Positions 39,136 through 43,366 of a DNA stretch of 43,366 nt are shown in pieces. How positions within the stretch are numbered: the first letter of the stretch is position 1; each line of letters starts with the position of its first letter. Origin of the DNA: Pseudoalteromonas denitrificans DSM 6059 (GTDB lineage: Bacteria; Pseudomonadota; Gammaproteobacteria; Enterobacterales; Alteromonadaceae); the NCBI RefSeq assembly GCF_900112265.1, contig NZ_FOLO01000015.1, forward strand, positions 61,598 to 104,963, read 5' to 3'. Position numbers and translations under genes: made by a program. The notes beneath the pieces were generated by a model that was not told where the DNA came from, did not search any database, and saw only the letters and a list, made by a program, of their open reading frames with translations.

Positions 39136-40443
39136 ATGTTAAATGCATCTTTTGAAAAAAAAATATTGATAATTGTACTTTGGGCTATTTTACCAAGTTA
39201 TGTATTAGCATTACTCTTACTTTGGTTGATAGATATATCGTTTTACTTACAATCTTTAGTGAGTATTTTTTTGACTTCAATAGTTGGTTTTTCTATAAGT
39301 GCATTTATTCGTAATATTGAAGATCAATTCATTTCTTTGTCTAATTTAGTGGAAGCACTCAATATTGGTGATTTTTCATTAAGAGGAAAAGTTGAAAAAA
39401 GACAAAGTGGACATAGTGATTTAATTTTTCAGTTAAATACTTTGGCTGATTCTTTAACAACAGCAAGATATGACTTTAAAGAAAGTCAATTATTGTTAGC
39501 TAAAGTAATAAAACAAATTAAAGTTGCGATCATTGCATGCGATGAAAATAATAAGCTGACAATGGTGAACCCTGAAACAGAAAAACTATTAGGCATGGGG
39601 GAATCTAAGCTAATTCATAAAACATTATCAGATTTATCTTTAACGCAATTACAAAATATAAACTCTAATTCAATTGAACATTTAACTTTTGGTTCTCGTA
39701 ATGCGCGCTGGCATATATACAAAGATGGTTTTCGTGAACAAGGAACTCAGCATACTTTATATATTTTATCTGATATGGACTTATTACTAAATCAACAAGA
39801 ACAAAAAGCATGGAAGGATTTAGTTCGAGTGTTAAGTCATGAAATAAATAACTCTTTAGCACCCATCATTTCTCTAACATCAACTTTAGATAAAATGATT
39901 AGTTATACAGATATTGATAATGACGATAAAACCGATGTGCAATCTGGTTTATCTATTATTCAAGATAGAGCGACAAGTTTAAAACGTTTTATTCAAGGCT
40001 ATAGAGCGTTGACGCACCTACCTGAACCTAAAAAGAAATTGATTGATCTGGTACCTGTAATAGAACAATTAGTCGTACTTTTAAAATACCCTATAAAGCT
40101 TAATTTACCTCGTCAGTTAAAAATGCAAGTAGATGCTACTCAAATTGAGCAGTGTCTTATTAATTTGTTAAAAAATGCTTATGAGGCGGGAGGTCCTGAT
40201 AATATTATTGAATTGAATGTCAGTTTAAATAATCAGGTTTTAATTGAAATTCTAGATAAAGGAGTAGGGATTCAAAATTCAGCAAATTTGTTTGTACCTT
40301 TGTATACAACGAAGCTCGAAGGTACAGGAATTGGTTTGTCTTTATGTAAACAAATCATTCAGGCGCATAATGGACATTTACAGCTTACAAATAGACAAAG
40401 TGGTGGCTGTCGTGTTGAAATAAAGCTGTCAATATCACCTTAA
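39136..40443 (+). CDS. NtrB-like sensor histidine kinase
   Basis: 435 residues from ATG 39136; the frame is open five codons further up to a TTG that overlaps the regulator gene. Two close membrane helices (about 9-31 and 35-57) with hardly any periplasmic loop, a HAMP-like stretch, a PAS-like domain (about 115-215), HisKA with H235 (RVLSHEINNSLAPI) and HATPase ending in GTGIGLSLCKQIIQAHNG. With so little outside the membrane it probably senses within the membrane or in the cytoplasm, like the kinases of cell-envelope stress exporters. Partner of the NtrC-type regulator just before it. Confidence 0.92.
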   Translation: MLNASFEKKILIIVLWAILPSYVLALLLLWLIDISFYLQSLVSIFLTSIVGFSISAFIRNIEDQFISLSNLVEALNIGDFSLRGKVEKRQSGHSDLIFQLNTLADSLTTARYDFKESQLLLAKVIKQIKVAIIACDENNKLTMVNPETEKLLGMGESKLIHKTLSDLSLTQLQNINSNSIEHLTFGSRNARWHIYKDGFREQGTQHTLYILSDMDLLLNQQEQKAWKDLVRVLSHEINNSLAPIISLTSTLDKMISYTDIDNDDKTDVQSGLSIIQDRATSLKRFIQGYRALTHLPEPKKKLIDLVPVIEQLVVLLKYPIKLNLPRQLKMQVDATQIEQCLINLLKNAYEAGGPDNIIELNVSLNNQVLIEILDKGVGIQNSANLFVPLYTTKLEGTGIGLSLCKQIIQAHNGHLQLTNRQSGGCRVEIKLSISP

Positions 40444-40457
40444 TGCTAAAATAATAA

Positions 40458-40510
40458 ACCACAGTGATTAAGTTTAAATTATCAAAGTAAACAATATTTT
40501 ATTCTGTGGT
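40458..40510. repeat. long-loop inverted repeat between convergent genes
   Basis: ACCACAG at 40458-40464 and CTGTGGT at 40504-40510 flank 39 AT-rich bases. It lies between the kinase gene and the converging amidohydrolase gene and could help end both transcripts, but no proper T run is present. Confidence 0.35.
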
Positions 40511-40530
40511 CCATTAAGAAGTGAATATTG

Positions 40531-41856
40531 TTACTGATTAAATAAATCCATAGCGCTTGCAGTCATAGCTCTAACGCCTGTTTTAATTGTTAGTGGATAA
40601 TCGGGAGCAAATTTACTTGAGTGTAAAGATGGTAAACTTGTACCTTCCTTAACTGATTTTTCATAATCTTTAACAGGCACACCGCCTAACCAGAATATAG
40701 TACTCGGAATTTTATCTTCAGTTAAAGTATATAAGCCAAAATCTTCACCAGCCATAACAGGTTCAGATTTTTGTACATTAATTTTTCCAAGTTCTGTTTC
40801 AATACTCGATTGTACTTTTTTAGCTAATATCGGGTTGTTATAAGTTGAAGGAATTTTTTCTTCTTCGTGAACATAAACAACAGGCACCATTGATTCATCT
40901 AAACCTGCACTTAATGCGATACCATGAGTAATGCGTTTAATTGCTGCAATTTGTTGCGCTCTTACTTTAGGATCGTAAGAGCGTAAAGTCAGCTGTAGTT
41001 TCACTTCATTTGAAATAATATTGTGCTTTGAGCCGCCGTGTATAGAGCCTACAGTAATAACTGAAGGTTTAAGTGGTGAAATTTCACGACTATTTATTGT
41101 TTGAAGGGCCAAAACAATACGAGATGCTAAAACAACGGGGTCTTTGGTTAAATGTGGGTAAGCTCCATGCCCTCCTTTACCTTTTATACTAATATCTACA
41201 GAGTCAACATTAGCTAAAGCATAACCTGGTGCAATTGCAACTTTCCCTGCAGGAACAGATGCACTGACATGTAACCCTATTATATGATCAGGTTTTGGAA
41301 ATTTAGTAAATAAACCCGCTTTTAACATGGCTTTAGCACCTGCACCGACTTCTTCGGCAGGTTGTGCAACCATCATTAATGTACCTTGCCATTGTGATTT
41401 ATTTTTAATTAATTGTTGTGCCGTACCAATAAAACTACTCATATGAATATCATGACCACAACCATGCATTATACCGACTTTATTATTATTCTTATCTAGA
41501 GTTGTGACAGTTGATGCATAACTTTTACCTGTTTCCTCTATTATCGGTAATCCGTCAGTATCGGTTCTAATCATTACTGTTGGTCCATTACCATTTTTAA
41601 ATATCCCTACAACGCCAAAGCCACCTACATTAGCAGTGACTTTAAAACCGAGTTTAGTTAAGTTAGTAGCAATTATTTTTCCTGTATTTTCTTCTTGGTA
41701 GGATAATTCAGGTGTTTGATGTAATTTTAAATATAACGCTTCTAATTCAGGCAAGTTATTCGAAAGTGACTTTTCGAGGAAGGTATACGGACTACTACTT
41801 GCGCAAACTTGAGTACTAAATGCTAAAGCTAAGCTTGATAATATAAAGTTTCTCAT
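40531..41856 (-). CDS. exported M20-family amidohydrolase
   Basis: 441 residues. Signal peptide at 1-19 (ending VCAS), so periplasmic or secreted. M20D-type metallohydrolase: RTDTDGLPIIEETG, the metal-binding MHGCGHDIHMSSFIGTA, the catalytic PAEEVGAGAKAML, a lid domain with KGKGGHGAYPHL, and GEDFGLY near the end. Relatives cleave N-acyl or amide bonds of amino-acid conjugates (hippurate, N-acetyl amino acids, IAA-amino acids); the substrate here is unknown. Stands alone on the - strand, divergent from cnoX. Confidence 0.92.
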   Translation of the reverse strand: MRNFILSSLALAFSTQVCASSSPYTFLEKSLSNNLPELEALYLKLHQTPELSYQEENTGKIIATNLTKLGFKVTANVGGFGVVGIFKNGNGPTVMIRTDTDGLPIIEETGKSYASTVTTLDKNNNKVGIMHGCGHDIHMSSFIGTAQQLIKNKSQWQGTLMMVAQPAEEVGAGAKAMLKAGLFTKFPKPDHIIGLHVSASVPAGKVAIAPGYALANVDSVDISIKGKGGHGAYPHLTKDPVVLASRIVLALQTINSREISPLKPSVITVGSIHGGSKHNIISNEVKLQLTLRSYDPKVRAQQIAAIKRITHGIALSAGLDESMVPVVYVHEEEKIPSTYNNPILAKKVQSSIETELGKINVQKSEPVMAGEDFGLYTLTEDKIPSTIFWLGGVPVKDYEKSVKEGTSLPSLHSSKFAPDYPLTIKTGVRAMTASAMDLFNQ

Positions 41857-42001
41857 AGGTATATAGCTGTTTATAAAAGGTTAAGGGTAAATTACCATAT
41901 TGATTGATTTAATCAATTGTTAAAGAAATATGTATTTAAACTTGTAAATAATCACTCTGGCCCAAATATATATTTTAATTACATATTGATGCAGAAGCTT
42001 T

Positions 42002-42859
42002 ATGAGCAATACTCTAGATTTAACATCAGAAAATTTTCAGAAGATATTAGGTGAAGATTCACAAAATAAATTGGTTCTTATTGAATTTTACTCACCAAGT
42101 AGCCCCGAGAGCCAACAGCAAACCGCTATTGTTACAACTATCGCAGCTGAATATCCTGAACATCTAATTTTAGCTAAGTTGAACTGTGAAACTGAGCAAA
42201 CGCTAGCACAACAATTAGCACAACAAATAGGTATTCAAACTATTCCTGCTTTAGTTCTTATTAAAGCGTCGGCTCCTGTAGATATGTTGGCTGGTCCTCA
42301 AACAGATGCACAAATAAGAGAAGCTTTAAGTAAACATTTACCATCGCCGGATGATTTAATATTAGAACAAGCAAAACAAGCTTTATTAAAAGGTGACATG
42401 GATAATGCGTATAACTTTGCTAAAAAGGCATATGCTATAAATCCTGAAAATGCGCGTATTAAGCTTGTTTTTGCTGATATTTGTCTAAAGATACAAAAAT
42501 TAGAAGATGCAAAATCGTTAATCGCTAGCATTCCTATGATAGATCAAGATGCTTATTATACTAATATTAAAGCCAAACTAGAGCTGGCATTAGAAGCTTT
42601 AGATTCCCCTGAGATAAAAGAGTTACAAGAAAAGTCTGCTGAAGATCCAAATAACCTAGAATTAAAAGCACAGCTTGCAATTCAATATAATCAAGTCGGT
42701 CGTAAAGAAGAAGCATTAGAGGCTTTGTATAGTGTACTTAAAAAAGACTTAGCATTTGGAGATGCTAAGAAAACGTATTTAGATGTGATTGCAACTTTAC
42801 CTGATGGTGATTCTATTGCACTTAAATACAGGCGTAAACTTTATAGTATGTTGTATTAA
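42002..42859 (+). CDS. cnoX: CnoX/YbbN-type thioredoxin-TPR chaperone
   Basis: 285 residues. Thioredoxin fold (about 1-110) followed by TPR-like helices (about 115-285), the make-up of E. coli CnoX/YbbN, a holdase that hands clients to GroEL and DnaK. The redox motif is gone: where thioredoxin has WCGPC this protein has SPSSPE (31-36), with neither cysteine and no Trp. The single nearby Cys is C62 (LNCETEQ), at the place of a second conserved Cys of E. coli CnoX. So it is not a disulfide reductase. It lies just before an rRNA operon and is monocistronic. Confidence 0.92.
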   Translation: MSNTLDLTSENFQKILGEDSQNKLVLIEFYSPSSPESQQQTAIVTTIAAEYPEHLILAKLNCETEQTLAQQLAQQIGIQTIPALVLIKASAPVDMLAGPQTDAQIREALSKHLPSPDDLILEQAKQALLKGDMDNAYNFAKKAYAINPENARIKLVFADICLKIQKLEDAKSLIASIPMIDQDAYYTNIKAKLELALEALDSPEIKELQEKSAEDPNNLELKAQLAIQYNQVGRKEEALEALYSVLKKDLAFGDAKKTYLDVIATLPDGDSIALKYRRKLYSMLY

Positions 42860-43069
42860 AAGGTATTTAAAATAGCGTGTCACTTTCTCAAAATATAATT
42901 GTATTTATCCTTGCAAAAATAAGGTTTTGAATAATACTTAAATTCCACTTTCGAGATAGTTTAAAGTGAGATTTAAGTTGTTATAGTGTAAGTTAAGTGT
43001 GATTTTTGCTGCTTTAATGTTCAAAATGAAACTAAAGTCAGTTTTTTACATCTTTTCTTAAAAAAACAC

Positions 43070-43097
43070 TTGCGCTCAATCCAAATCTCTCTATACT
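43070..43097 (+). promoter_or_regulatory. rRNA operon promoter P1
   Basis: TTGCGC (43070-43075), 16 bases, TATACT (43092-43097), then a GC-rich start region (GCGCCTCCACC) of the type that makes rRNA promoters sensitive to ppGpp and starting nucleotide level. AT-rich runs just upstream (43041-43066) can act as an UP element. Confidence 0.8.
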
Positions 43098-43366
43098 GCG
43101 CCTCCACCGACACAGACGGCAAGCAACATTCTTAAATGGATGTAGCAAGTTAGCTAGGTTGGCGAGGCAAGTAAAACTTAACGATTTTTTAGAAAGAAAC
43201 TTCTTCTAAAGAAAATTAAAATTAAGTGTTGACTCAAGGTTTTTAAGGTGTATTATTCGCACCCCAAGCAATTAACGGCAACGTTTACTTCGCTTGAAAC
43301 GTTCTTTAACAATAAGTAATCATCTGTGTGGGCACTCTTGCAGATTGAGTTCTAAGTTACCTTCTT
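43098..43366 (+). ncRNA. leader of an rRNA operon, 16S gene beyond the window
   Basis: BoxA-like GTTCTTTAACAA at 43301-43312, followed by CTGTGTGGGCACTC at 43324-43337, the well-known leader sequence of gammaproteobacterial rRNA operons (E. coli has a near copy before 16S). BoxA loads the Nus antitermination complex; the rest forms part of the stem cut by RNase III. The start of 16S rRNA itself is not reached. The stretch from 42860 to the promoters holds no gene. Confidence 0.85.
43229..43256 (+). promoter_or_regulatory. rRNA operon promoter P2
   Basis: TTGACT (43229-43234), 16 bases, TATTAT (43251-43256), followed by TCGCACC. It lies 159 bases after P1, the usual tandem arrangement of gammaproteobacterial rrn operons. 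Confidence 0.75.

Overview
The window looks like chromosomal DNA of a low-GC marine gammaproteobacterium of the order Alteromonadales (Colwellia, Thalassotalea, Pseudoalteromonas or a relative). The pointers are a sodium-type PomAB stator, the proteobacterial dedicated sortase (pds) cluster, a CnoX/YbbN homologue next to a gammaproteobacterial rRNA leader, and strong AT bias throughout. Genus is not claimed. No phage, IS element, CRISPR array or tRNA was recognised.

Layout. 1-1047: the cut-off end of a YHS-domain gene (- strand) and a small secreted protein of unknown role. 1064-9103 (- strand): hutG-hutF, then fdsG-fdsB-fdsA-fdhD, that is the last formate-releasing steps of histidine degradation beside an NAD-linked molybdenum formate dehydrogenase, with a HutC-type operator in front. 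9735-12313: an inner-membrane PstS/OmpA fusion and an unknown protein built from an internal duplication. 12310-19028: the pds locus, with histidine kinase and response regulator on one strand and PdsO, a VIT/VWA sortase substrate and the class GN sortase on the other. 19255-24375: a diguanylate cyclase, a membrane-anchored glutaredoxin, an ABC-2 exporter, an unknown gene, a short Crp/Fnr regulator and a single-domain globin. 24430-27457 (- strand): xseB-ispA-dxs. 27715-29459: pomA-pomB behind a probable FliA promoter.

29574-30872 holds two tandem copies of a module I do not recognise: a 22-25 residue peptide sharing DKYSYMPG, a Gly/Asn-rich stretch and a Pro/Lys tail, followed closely by a roughly 160-residue four-helix membrane protein. 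Each copy has an inverted repeat between peptide and membrane gene, and each membrane gene appears to use a non-ATG start. This is the best candidate for an undescribed system.

30975-43366: topB; an RND-adaptor/ABC ATPase/MacB-type permease operon with a sigma-54 promoter and two phased upstream dyads; directly downstream the sigma-54 activator and histidine kinase that probably drive it; a secreted M20 amidohydrolase; cnoX; and finally the two promoters, boxA and leader of an rRNA operon whose 16S gene lies just beyond the right edge.

How the parts work together: HutG releases formate that FdsGBA can oxidise to CO2 with NADH formation; the Pds two-component system probably controls a sortase that anchors the VIT/VWA protein in the envelope; the NtrC-type pair probably switches on the MacAB-like exporter through sigma-54.
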